DNA from: Metridium senile
Lineage: Eukaryota; Cnidaria; Anthozoa; Actiniaria; Metridiidae
Assembly: GCA_949775045.1 (NCBI GenBank)
Contig: OX459101.1
Span: 18,996,316 to 19,060,315, forward strand
Direction: 5' to 3'
Length of the DNA stretch: 64,000 bases
Part shown: positions 54,493-64,000 of the stretch, in pieces
How the letters are laid out: the number at the start of each line of letters is the position of its first letter
Position numbering within the stretch: the first letter of the stretch is position 1
Notes under the pieces: model-generated
Told to the model about the DNA's origin: nothing
Seen by the model: the letters and a program-made list of their open reading frames with translations, nothing else
The model's database searches: none
Made by a program: the position numbers and the translations under genes

Positions 54493-57400
54493 TTACAACA
54501 CTGCTTTAGAAGTACCAGGTGCAAAGAAATTAATAACTCTGTCCTGGATTTTAAACTGTGTAACTGCCTGTTTAGGTGATACCAATCTAAGATCATCTTG
54601 TGAAGTTATAACAAGCTGAAATCAAGAGATTGAAATGTTAATATCTGCAGTCATGAGACATTTTTATTTCACTATTCTACAAGTGCATGTTGACAAGCTC
54701 CTACAATAGAGAGATTTCATGGCAGCCATGTTTATGGGCAAGTACAAAAGAAAGTTTTTGAATGACAAAGGATTTCAGTTGAACCCTTGAGAGAAATTAG
54801 CTCCATTGTTTTGACCACAAACATGGCTGCTATGAAATTCCTCTAGTCTATCCCCTTTACAGCACCTGGTCATGTGACCTTGTCAATCAAAAAATCTAAG
54901 AATAGTGAAATGGTAAGACCAGAATTCGAAAGAGAATGTCAAAATACTGTAAGCATTTTCTCAAAGTTTTAGCTTAATATATATCTTTAAAACTGAAGCT
55001 CAAGGAATTGTCAAAGAATTACTAGATTTTTTAAAGTTGGTTGGCAAGCCATGCTCACCAAACTTACAAGCTTTGTAATTTTTAGGTGATTTAAAAAAAA
55101 TCCTACAAACCTTTTAAATATATAAAGCTAAAACAGGGAATGCTTATTTTTTCTATTTGTTATTTCAATATGAAGTGTTGACTACATTTCAAAACTATAA
55201 ATAGAAACTAGCGAGTAAACTAGTATAGGTTGCGTCGGTGTTTGATATAAACGATAGGTAATAGAATGAAATTTGTAACACCGTAAAAAATGTTGACTTA
55301 ACTTTACTGACGTTTCGAGCTTTAGCCCTTCTTCGGAGTAAATTTCATTATATTACCTTACATTTCAAAAGATTAATTCAGGCTTGAGTAAGTTTCATTT
55401 AGTTACTAAATTCTTCTCTTTCTCATTTTAGTTCATTTCTTCCACTATTTTTTTTATTTTTTTATTTATTTATTTATTTTTTGATATGTAAAACTTACCT
55501 GGCCGTGTACATCCTTGCAGTAGCCGCTACTCAGACCTTTAACATGTAATTCCATGTGGGCTGTATGACTTAGTTGTTTCCATAGTAACATGGATTCTTC
55601 ATCATCGACATCATTGTCAGCGTGAACCAAACATGCAAAGCATCTATCAATCTAAAAATGTAAAATAAATGAAATTATTATATCAACCTCCAATGAATAT
55701 GAGCAACAAGCTCATATATATACCGTGAGCAGAGAGGAAAACAAAATGTCAGGACAAGTAAAAGTACATGTAGTAAAACTTCAAAAATGCAAAAAATTCA
55801 CAAATGATGTCATGGTAAGCAAATATAATAGATTTTTCATGTTTCAAAAAAGCTGCTACTGCGCTTTTCGGTTGACCTTGGAACTGCTAAAGCTTTATTG
55901 ATTAGTTTAAACAAAGAAACTATGTCTTATGAGATCGTAACACAATGTTGTCAAGGCTAGGTTCATATGTTGTTGGGCAGCAAAATTTCAAGTACTTGAT
56001 TTCTGATTGGTGAAATCAAGGATACAGTTAATTTTAAATTGTAGACAGTGAATTTTATGAAATTTTGCCACCTAACAACGTATGAACCTAGCCTTGACAA
56101 CAATGTGTTATGACCTCATAAGACATAGTTTCTTTGTTTAAACTAACCAATAAAACTTTAGCAGTTCCAAGCTCAACCGAAAAGCGCAGTATTTTGGTCA
56201 CTTTTGCTTGTCTGTTTGCTTGCCAATTTTTAATTTTTATCTAAAAAGCATAGCACTGACCAAAAACAATGCCCACAAAAATAAAGAGCACTCCATACCA
56301 AAAAGCCTACAAATTTCAGCATTTTTCAAAATATTATTTTGAATGCTGAATTATATCATAAGATCTTTTCATTAATTCATTTCTAAGTGCTATCTTACCA
56401 GGTTTGAGTTATAACAAGTTAGGTTTTTACAGTAAGAACAGAAATCAAGGATGTTTTGTAGAGGAACACCAAGGGTCAGTAGGATAGATACATCATCTAT
56501 TAGAACAAGACATGGTTTACTTGACTGGTCAACAAAGGTCTTGACCTGGTTGTATAGAGGTTGGAGGGAAAACCCTAAATCACTAGAAATAGATAATAAA
56601 TAGATATAAACAAATGGCACTAGCATAAATTGGTGGATGAATGAATGGATGGATAAATGGATAGACGGATGGATAAATAAATTAATGGGTGGGTGGATAG
56701 ATAAATATATGGATAGATGGATAAACAAATAAATGAATCAAAGAATGATTAGAGAAATAAATGAATTGATGGATAAACAAATAAATGAATTGATGGATAA
56801 ATGAATTGATGGATAAACAAATAAATGAATTAATGGATAAATGAATCAATGAATGATTAGAGAAATAAATGAATTGATGGATAAACAAATAAATGAATTG
56901 ATGGATAAACAAATAAATGAATTGATGGATAAACAAATAAATGAATTGATGGATAAACAAATAAATGAATTGATGGATAAACAAATAAATGAATTGATGG
57001 ATAAACAAATAAATCTATAAATAGTTGGATAGCCTGAGAGGTTTGCGTGGGGACGAGGAGCAAAACAACGTCTGTTTTCTCAGGCTAATAGTTGGATGGA
57101 TAAATAAACAAATAAATGAATAAATAGATGGATGGATAAATGAATGATAAACAAAAAAAGATAACATTGATAATGAATGCAATTAATACATGAATGAAAC
57201 CAAACAACAACAACAACAACAAAAAGAGTAAGATGCTGAATAGCCTCCTCCACAGGCAACCCAACCGGAATTCGGACTTCCTTTCTATATTGGGCTTCCT
57301 TTGTCGAGAAAAAAGAAGATTAGGACTAGAGATGAAAAGTCCCGAGTCCTTTCTCAGTCGTCCCACAGGAACCCCAAAAAGCAAAGAAGCGTTAAAAGGC

Positions 57401-59847
57401 GAGAAGTTGCCTGCAGAGGAGCCTGGCTAGATGCTGAAGACTCTCACAATGTTTTGAAAGGTGATCGATCATTGTAATACCTGATATTAATAAATGGGTT
57501 ATTATGTACACTAGCATCTTCCTTTCCACTGTCATAAAGGCTGTTTGATATCAATTTAAGTCCATCAATGTATTTCACTTGACCACTATCACAGGCACCT
57601 GAGAGATTTACCCCCTGTAATTGTGTTAAAAAAAGAAATAAAATGTCTTAGATAACTATCACAGGCTACTGAGAGATTTACCCCCTGTAATTGTGTTAAA
57701 AAAAGAAATAAAATGTCTTAGATAACTATCACAGGCTCCTGAGAGATTTACCCCCTGTAATTGTGTTAAAAAAAGAAATAAAATGTCTTAGATAACTATC
57801 ACAGGCTCCTGAGAGATTTACCCCCTGTAATTGTGTTAAAAAAAGAAATAAAATGTCTTAGATAACTATCACAGGCTCCTGAGAGATTTACCCCCTGTAA
57901 TTGTGTTAAAAAAAGAAATAAAATGTCTTAGATAACTATCACAGGCTCCTGAGAGATTTACCCCCTGTAATTGTGTAAAAAAAGGAATAAAATGTCTTAG
58001 ATAACTATCACAGGCTCCTGAGAGATTTACCCCCTGTAATTGTGTAAAAAAAGGAATAAAATGTCTTAGATAACTAAAGATATATAATGTACTACAGTGG
58101 AGCCTCTCTTTACCAAACCCTGAATAAACAGGCTATTCCGGGGGGGTGTACTTCCTTTGTCCAAGTGGTAAGGGTGATCGGCGTGCCTTTTAGGAAAAAA
58201 ATACATTCTTGTGTGTACCTTATAGGGTCCTTTTAGGGTTCAAAAATCAGTTACCTAACATGATTTCGTACCTGTAAGAGTCATTTTTACTCTGTTTTGG
58301 TGCTTTATAATATTGGGGTAGAAATCGACAAAGCTTTATCAGTTATTTTTATCTGTGCGTACCTTTTAGGGGTCGTTTTCAAAACCTCTGTCGATCACCC
58401 CTACCACTTGGACAAATGGAGTACTACCACCACCACCCCCCCCCCCCTCCCCAGCGGAGGCATTCTATCTAAAACAGACAAATCTTTTGGTCAAACATTT
58501 TTCCACATGTGCCTATTTTAAAATTAAGGAACAAATTGTTTTGAAGTTGCATATAAACCAGACATTTTCGATCAGGTCTCAGTAATAACTATCTGGTATA
58601 GACTGAGGTGTTTCACTGTAGAGCAACACACAATTTTGCACAAACACTAGTATAACCATTATATAACTATTTTATCACACAACATATAAAATAAAGAGAA
58701 CCAGCAATGTCTCATGGGAAGAGGCAGTTGAATACTGCCAAATAAACAAAAGCTTTCAAGCATTCTGATTGGCTGTATTTTATATGATGTGGGTTAAAAG
58801 TTATGTGAGATACAATCTCGTACCCAGCGCCCGGGTTACTTTTGGTCTGCGACAAAGAACGTGAGCTCTGGCATAAACCGTTTCTAGCAAAGTCCAGGAT
58901 TTATTGGACTTCCGGTGTTACAGCGCATGCGTTAGCTAAATTACACCCGGAAAAATGTGTGACTGTGCGCATCAGTTTGAAAATGCATGGGCCAATCAAA
59001 TTCGCTCAGAAACGGTTTATGCCAGGGCTCACGTTCTTTGTCGCAGACCAAAAGTAACGTGGGCGCTGGGTATGAGGTTGTGTGAGATACTCACCAGTTT
59101 CTGTGCTACGCTGCTGTAATGAGGTAATGATTGTGAGAGAGCTATAAAACATACTTTGAAACCACCTATAACATAAAAGAAATATATTACAAAATGAATG
59201 GATCGATGGATTATTGAATAATTGGATAAATGGATGGATAAATAAATGAATGGATGAATGGAAAGAAGAATGAACGAGCGAATGGATGGATGAATGTAGG
59301 AATGGATTGATGGATGGATTGTTGAATGATTGGATGAGTGTATGACAAAATGGATGGATGAATTAATTAAGTAATGAATGGATGAATGAATGGATGAATG
59401 GATGGATTGATGAGTGTCTGAATGAATTAATGGTTGGATGAATAAATGGATGGATGGATGAATGGATGAATGAATGAATGAATAAATTGCTGAATAAAGG
59501 GATGGATGGATGAATGATTGCAGAACAAGTGAGTCAAAAAACTTCCCAGATATTTTAATTGCACTGATTAATATACTTCTACCATAGAATGTAAAAAGCA
59601 CAATAGCAAGACTAAGTCATTGATATAATCTAATACCTTTTAAGTACAGAGACATCAAATAATTAACCAGAAAACTGCCATCATTTTCATCGTCTGAAAT
59701 AAGAATAAACTTCCCCTAAAAGTACAAAAAAAAAAAAAAACATTATTATCTGCCAAAAACTCTGCGTCCATATTACCCTGTATTATAACTTACCTTTATA
59801 GGTTGAGATTCTTTTAGATTAAGTAAGGAATTTAAACCGCTAAACAT
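54493..59847 (-). CDS. ELP6: Elongator complex protein 6, 7 exons, 265 aa
   Basis: ELP6 forms the Elp4-5-6 RecA-like ring of Elongator, needed for cm5/mcm5 modification of wobble uridine in tRNAs. Coding exons (minus): 59794-59847, 59637-59715, 59095-59165, 57481-57614, 56399-56582, 55499-55651, 54493-54615. Phases agree and total 798 nt; human ELP6 is 266 aa. Recognisable pieces in order: MFSGLNSLLNL (start), GKFILISDDENDGSFLV, KVCFIALSQSLPHYSSVAQKL, IDGLK, CLVLIDDVSILLTLG at about 137-151 (human LLVDDLSVLLSLG), LVHADNDVDDEE, GYCKDVHGQ, and FKIQDRVINFFAPGTSKAVL at the end. No Walker A is present, as is normal for this family. The start codon lies 150 bp from that of FBXW2 on the other strand. 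Introns hold several palindromic elements and a 70-bp repeat that copies the exon 4 acceptor. Confidence 0.96.
54708..54845. mobile_element. Palindromic element, ELP6 intron 6
   Basis: agagatttcatggcagccat and its degenerate complement atggctgctatgaaattcct form the ends. Confidence 0.7.
55195..55360. repeat. Single unit of the 111-bp family with its end motif, ELP6 intron 6
   Basis: aaactagcgagtaaactagt through gacgtttcgagctttagccc; same boundary as at 945 and 11,810. Confidence 0.9.
55853..56200. mobile_element. ~345-bp palindromic element, ELP6 intron 5
   Basis: Arms begin ctactgcgcttttcggttga and end with its complement. They pair over about 120 bp (tgtcaaggctaggttcata inside). Confidence 0.8.
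56640..57165. repeat. 24-bp minisatellite, ELP6 intron 4
   Basis: aataaatgaattgatggata + aaca repeated about 15 times, more degenerate on the left. Interrupted by the small element at 57030-57087. Confidence 0.9.
57030..57087. mobile_element. 58-bp miniature element with perfect 9-bp target duplication
   Basis: Ends tagcctgaga / tctcaggcta; flanked by atagttgga on both sides (57021-57029, 57088-57096). Inserted in the minisatellite. A 9-bp duplication fits Mutator-like mobilisation. Confidence 0.8.
57591..58078 (-). repeat. 70-bp tandem repeat copying the ELP6 exon 4 splice acceptor
   Basis: gagagatttaccccctgtaa starts at 57601, 57671, 57741, 57811, 57881, 57951 and 58020. On the gene strand each unit has a polypyrimidine tract, ttacag and the first ~25 nt of exon 4 (ggggtaaatctctcagg). 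Only the unit at 57614 leads into the rest of exon 4. Confidence 0.93.
58137..58455. mobile_element. Inverted-repeat element, ELP6 intron 3
   Basis: Left gggggggtgtacttcctttg / tccaagtggtaagggtgatc and right gatcacccctaccacttgga plus a C-run are complements. Confidence 0.75.
58812..59072. mobile_element. ~260-bp palindromic element, ELP6 intron 3
   Basis: Arms cagcgcccgggttacttttg, tctgcgacaaagaacgtgag and gcataaaccgtttct are all repeated in complement at the right. The small frame across it is not a gene. It ends about 20 bp from the exon 3 donor. Confidence 0.8.
59185..59520. repeat. (GGAT/GAAT)n microsatellite, ELP6 intron 2
   Basis: Imperfect tggatgga/tgaatgaa repeats. Confidence 0.9.
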
Positions 59848-59997
59848 TATTATATATTTTTAGAAAATTAAAATTATAGACTTTCGGCTTTTCGTAAAGA
59901 TTTGTTTTCAAATTTTATAAAAGGTCAGCGGATGGAATACTAGTGCAAGGCTCCCGCGTTATTGTATGGTCGAGTGAGACTGCGCAGGTCAACAAGT
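59848..59997. promoter_or_regulatory. 150-bp head-to-head promoter region of ELP6 and FBXW2
   Basis: The only sequence between the ELP6 start codon (59847, minus) and the FBXW2 start codon (59998, plus). It must hold both 5' untranslated regions and the core promoter(s). The ELP6 side is AT-rich; gctcccgcgttattg and gactgcgcaggtc lie on the FBXW2 side. No TATA box is obvious. Confidence 0.7.
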
Positions 59998-61098
59998 ATG
60001 GAAAACGAAGAAAGTGAAAAAGATTTTGAAAAATGGCTTCAGAAAATATGTGAAAATTTTAGCGAATTAACAGACTTAGAGAAAAATGCAACTATAGACC
60101 AACTGATAAAGCTCTGCGGGCCAGAACAGCTTCATCTTTTATCCACGAAACTTGAATTACTTGTTAAGAGAGACTTTTTGAGAAGCCTCCCACTGGAGTT
60201 GTGTTTTCATATTTTAAAATGGCTCGACCCCAAGTCGTTGTCTAACTGCTGCCTGGTGAGTAAAAAGTGGAACAAGGTTATATCAACATGTCATCAAATC
60301 TGGCAGAAAGCGTGTCAACGTCTTGGTATGAAAGTAAACGAAGACGAACTTAAGAATGAACGATGGAAGAATCTTTACTTGAAAGCTAGAAGGAGAATCG
60401 AAAGTTTGAAACTTGACAAGGCGTTTGAGACGGTTCTTTTGCATGGACATACGGCTAGGGTGTTTGCTTTGTGCTACAAAGAGAACATGTTGGCTACAGG
60501 TAAAGAATTTGTGATTTGAGCTGTCAAAAGTCGAATATTAAACAACAGTTTATTTAATGAGCTCCACAGGAAGCCCAATTTGACTGACAATCATATTATT
60601 GAACTGTTAAGGGGTGTGGTGAAATTTTCTCTGTAACTTGTCTCGCAACGACATAAGTTGCACGAAGCATTACAACACGTGATTTACTTAAAATGTTGTG
60701 AAACAAGTTGAAGCAATCATTGCAAAAAGTAGAATTCATTTCTACTTTTGGCAACGATTGTGTCTCTGTTGCACCGTGTAGCCACGAACTCTGCAACTTG
60801 TCTCGCAATTTTATATTTCGTAATAATCAATTAAAATTATGTCCGATTTCTCAAAAAAACATCCTAAATCATAATTCAGTCTTTATGAAAGAAATGTGTT
60901 CAAGTGGATTTGAAATCGAACTCAACGCGTTTTTATACTCAAGCTTCAAATGCGGACGGTACTCGCGAAAAATTATTGGGTCGAGCCACCTTAAGTATTT
61001 TAAATTTTCATTGTATATTTACACACATTAATTTCATCACTATCATATTTACATAAGCGCACTGAGACATATGTATAGTGCGCTATAAAAGAACGTAC

Positions 61099-61177
<79 letters not shown>

Positions 61178-63728
61178 GTATAATGCAACTTTTCAAGCAA
61201 AATAAAATTTGTCTCTCATTTGATGACAGGTTCGGATGACAGGTCAGTTCGCCTCTGGGATGTCAACACAGGTCATTGTCAACATTTCCTTCTAACCCAT
61301 ACCTGTGCCGATATTAGCTTTGATGTCCATAAAGTAATAACAGCTTCATTTGATAATACTATTGGGGTGTGGGAGTGGTCTACAGGGCGGCGACTGCAGT
61401 GTTACCAAGGACATACAGGAGCAGGTAAGACAGCAAAATGGTATTGGTAACTTGGCCTTTGCATCAAAGCCATACCAAAGTTTAGCTTGCAATGATAGAG
61501 ACCTTTTAACACCTTGCTGGACAATTATTCACATGTCTCTATCATTGCAAGCTCAGCATTCGTCTTGCCTCAATGCAAAGGCCTGACTACCTAAGGGCAC
61601 TATTATATTCTGAGGAACTAATCCAATGTCACCACAGGAAGCCCAAACTTATCAAGTGTGGAGACAGAACATTTAATGTGAAAATCATTTTTAGAAAATT
61701 GATGACAAACAACACATTTCAAAAGACCTCATTTGATAAGACTGGGAAATGGGAGAAATTACTAGAAAAAATGGAGGAGGGAGAAATGGCCAAAGAATAC
61801 TCAGAAAAATATGGAGAGGGAATATGTTTTAATGTGTTACTCTACATAAGTCTACATTGAGTGTAGAAAGAGGAAATACACACTGTACATATAATATTAA
61901 GCAATCATTGAATGAGGCTGAGTATGATATGAAGAATACTAATAATGCAGAATGAGGAGCGACTGTTATCTGGGGACTGTTAGCACCAAATCAAAGCATC
62001 ATTTAGGATTGGTTTAAAAAACAATAGTCATTCCAAATAATAGTCATTTTCACATTTCCATCCACGAATGACGACGAATGATAGTTCCAAGTCGTGATTC
62101 GAGTTGCTGTGCATGATAAATTATAGTTTTGCTATGCGCAGCAACTTGAATCTCTACTTGGAACTATCATTCATGGTCATTATTGCCCTAAACCTAACCA
62201 AACAATACACTGAATCGAAATATGGCGGCCAATTTGAATAACAATTCTTCTTGACTGCCCAGCCTGGCATACATGTGAAAACTTTATTGTTTTCCAACAT
62301 GAACACGAGGCTAGACAGTCATGAACAATAAGAGTACGCCATATTTCGATTCGGTCTATAGCGGTACTGTATTAGCTTATTGCACATCTGCATTTTTATT
62401 TTTGTTTTCAAACTTGCTGGCCACCTCCATTTTCTCTCTCACAAGTAAACCAAAACAAAGCTGTTCTACTTGTTCTAGGGCTCAATAATTTTTGCTCATG
62501 GATTAATACAAAGAAATGATCAATTATCAAATATTAGTATAAATACAAAGGTGATTATACAAAATCGCGCGCTCTGATTGGTTTGCTATCTCGGATTATC
62601 AGCCGATAATCACCTTTTCAGACAAAATGGCTGCCAGTAGTTGTTAATTTTGTCACTGTTAGCGAAGATGAAATTGAAAACTTTAAAGAAAATGCTGTCC
62701 CAAAATCGACAAAAGAAGCTACTAAGTTTGGTGTCGAGCTATTTAAAGTATCATAATAAATTTTCATGTTTTTTTGTCATTATATGCGAGACAAAGTTTA
62801 CAATTTTTACGCGTAACGGTCACACTTAATAAAATATTTTCACTTTCAATGCTGTTTCCTTCTTTCTTTTTTGAAATAATCACCTTTGTATTTATACTAA
62901 AACGATTATTCACCTCAGGCGAAGTGATTATCGGTGAATATTAACCTCGCAGCTCGAAGACTCACCACTCGGTAAATATTCACCGATAATCACTTCGCCT
63001 TCGGCGAATAATTGTTAATTATTAATTGGTTTCAATAGACCTTTCCCGATTATCCCCCTTTCATGGTTACCTGTGCCATCTTAAAAGGTATCTGGGCCTT
63101 TGCATTGAAGACAGACAGACGTTAAGCTTGCAATCATAGAGACCTTTCAACACCTTGAAGGACAATTATTATCATAGACGAGTCTCTATCATTGCAAGCT
63201 CAATGTTAGTCTTACCTTAATGCAAAGGCCTGGCTACCTTTCAAGATGGCACAAGACAAAGGTTCCAAGTCTTGAACTTGATTGTTTTATTTATCAAGGC
63301 CAACCTTGACTTGAAACCATTGTTCTGTGATCATCCAAGCGAATTTGGGAAAGATATATTAATCAACAACAAAGAAATATTTTGAATGTCGATATAGGAC
63401 AATAACATGACTTTTAGAGGGCATATTGTTTATTCTATCTATTGTCTATATTGTTGTATGATTTGTGGCCTGCCAAAATTCATTTTTGCCTGCTATGTGC
63501 GCGTTTTCAATAGGGCAGTTTGTTATTTGGCCTAGTGTATTGATCGATGATAATAAATAGTGATAGCCATGATTATTTTCTCACTGTTTTCTAGTGTTTT
63601 GCGTGGACTATGCGGATGAGTTGGATATCATTGTCAGTGGCTCAGCAGACACGACCATCAAGGTGTGGTCTATGACGACAGGTCTTTGTACAATGACAAG
63701 ATATGGACACACTGACTGGGTTACCAAG
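59998..63728 (+). CDS. FBXW2: F-box/WD-repeat protein 2, first three exons (runs off the right edge)
   Basis: FBXW2 is a substrate receptor of SCF (CUL1) ubiquitin ligases. Coding exons seen: 59998-60499, 61230-61424, 63595-63728 (831 nt, 277 codons, phases 1, 1, 0), ending at a gtaacc donor, with the remainder outside the window. The N-terminal helix ([10 protein letters not shown], human KDFETWLDNI) is followed by the F-box at about 61-107 ([31 protein letters not shown]). WD repeats begin near 147 ([13 protein letters not shown]), continuing [65 protein letters not shown]. An upstream in-frame ATG at 59962 would add 12 residues; 59998 is preferred because it aligns with the human start. 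ELP6 starts 150 bp away on the other strand. Confidence 0.95.
60620..60815. mobile_element. Inverted-repeat element with caacttgtctcgc ends, FBXW2 intron 1
   Basis: gtaacttgtctcgcaacgac at the left and gcaacttgtctcgcaat at the right, with a central hairpin (ttgcaaaaagtagaattcat / tttctacttttggcaac). Related to 44190-44515. Confidence 0.65.
61099..61178. repeat. (ATT)n microsatellite, FBXW2 intron 1
   Basis: About 26 uninterrupted tta triplets, about 50 bp upstream of exon 2. Confidence 0.95.
61460..61597. mobile_element. Family C palindromic element copy 1, FBXW2 intron 2
   Basis: tttgcatcaaagccat ... aatgcaaaggcc outer pair and agcttgcaatgatagagacc / gtctctatcattgcaagctc inner pair. Shared with 63092-63250 and partly with 14195-14280. 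Confidence 0.8.
61600..61860 (+). other. Unidentified coding-like fragment in FBXW2 intron 2
   Basis: A 95-codon frame (stop at 61858) with ordinary protein composition, including [18 protein letters not shown] and [20 protein letters not shown] do not recognise it. It may be a fragment of a retrotransposed or transposon gene; no splice or start context supports a host gene. Confidence 0.35.
61990..62365. mobile_element. Imperfect inverted-repeat segments, FBXW2 intron 2
   Basis: aatcgaaatatggcggcc (62214) pairs with gccatatttcgattcggtct (62339), and tagttccaagtcgtgattcg (62082) with the aatctctacttggaactatc at about 62150. The family resembles sequence at 9985-10065 (ttaaaccaatcctaaacg). 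Confidence 0.6.
62527..62900. mobile_element. ~370-bp inverted-repeat element, FBXW2 intron 2
   Basis: Ends ttagtataaatacaaaggtg and its complement (tcacctttgtatttatacta). The interior holds a short lysine-rich frame (62641-62829) of no recognised family. A further hairpin (ttatcggtgaatatt / aatattcaccgataa) follows at 62905-63010. Confidence 0.75.
63092..63250. mobile_element. Family C palindromic element copy 2, FBXW2 intron 2
   Basis: gggcctttgcattgaagac ... aatgcaaaggcctggc with the inner gcttgcaatcatagagacc / gtctctatcattgcaagc hairpin. Confidence 0.8.
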
Positions 63729-63779
63729 GTAACCACACAATGTTGTTGACAACAAAATTGTATAAGCCATTTATTCAAC

Positions 63780-64000
63780 TATTCTATTCCATTCTGTTCT
63801 ATTGTATTTGATTCCATTACATTCTAATCTATCATATTCCATTCTGTCCCATTCCATTCTATTCTATTCCATTTTATTCTATTCCATTCCATTCCATTTT
63901 ATTCCATTCTATTCTACTCTATTCTACTCTATTCTATTCTATTCTATTCTATTCTATTCTATTCTGTTTTATTCTATTTTATTCTATTCCATTCTATTCC
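63780..64000. repeat. (TTCTA)n microsatellite, FBXW2 intron 3, reaching the window edge
   Basis: Imperfect attct/attcc pentamers; the array continues beyond the window. Confidence 0.9.

Noticed and set aside
59029..59601. 190-aa minus-strand protein
   Set aside because: Only its last part (59095-59165) is ELP6 exon 3; the rest reads through intron 2 microsatellite as His/Ser/Ile repeats.
60708..61031. 107-aa frame in FBXW2 intron 1
   Set aside because: It starts inside the inverted-repeat element and runs through AT-rich intron; no splice signals or family similarity.

Overview
This is animal nuclear DNA. It has intron-rich genes with GT-AG splicing, no operons or Shine-Dalgarno sites, AT-rich introns full of ATC/GAT microsatellites, a tRNA-derived SINE, non-LTR and hAT relics, and dozens of palindromic miniature elements. 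Gene content (RFC1, ELP6, FBXW2, a B-type-like cyclin, a camello/NAT8-like acetyltransferase cluster) and repeat style suggest a marine invertebrate, perhaps an anthozoan cnidarian. That placement is inference; no species marker is visible.

Layout. 1-4.9 kb is repetitive: a 111-bp minisatellite, two hairpin elements, a GGAA tract, and a ~120-bp minisatellite in inverted blocks. 4.9-8.0 kb (+) is a three-exon B-type-like mitotic cyclin. 8.4-10.1 kb is a nested foldback with a SINE. 10.6-33.8 kb (-) is a complete RFC1 (large subunit of the clamp loader), which I resolved into 24 exons; all junction phases agree and the sum is 3,201 nt (1,066 aa plus stop). Its introns hold most of the window's microsatellites and transposon relics. 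34.7-53.5 kb (+) is a cluster of four intronless GNAT acetyltransferase genes separated by segmental duplications, two LINE relics, a hAT relic and a 4.26-kb inverted-repeat element with a Mutator-like foldback and a decayed THAP gene nested inside. 54.5-59.85 kb (-) is ELP6 (7 exons, 265 aa). 150 bp away and divergent is FBXW2 (+), whose first three coding exons lie at 59.998-63.728 kb and which runs off the right edge.

The single-copy genes are housekeeping: cyclin (cell cycle), RFC1 (PCNA loading), ELP6 (Elongator, tRNA wobble-uridine modification) and FBXW2 (SCF ubiquitin ligase substrate receptor). They do not form one pathway. Only ELP6/FBXW2 look co-regulated, through a shared short promoter. 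The acetyltransferase cluster is the lineage-specific, fast-evolving part.

Main second-look points: a sharp change in divergence inside the NAT1/NAT2 pair, with mostly amino-acid-changing differences on one side; inverted repeats in RFC1 introns 12 and 15 that bracket exons 13-15, plus direct and antisense copies of the exon 13 splice donor; seven tandem copies of the ELP6 exon 4 splice acceptor; a GC-AG intron in RFC1; and several transposon insertions dated by filled/empty comparison of duplicated segments.
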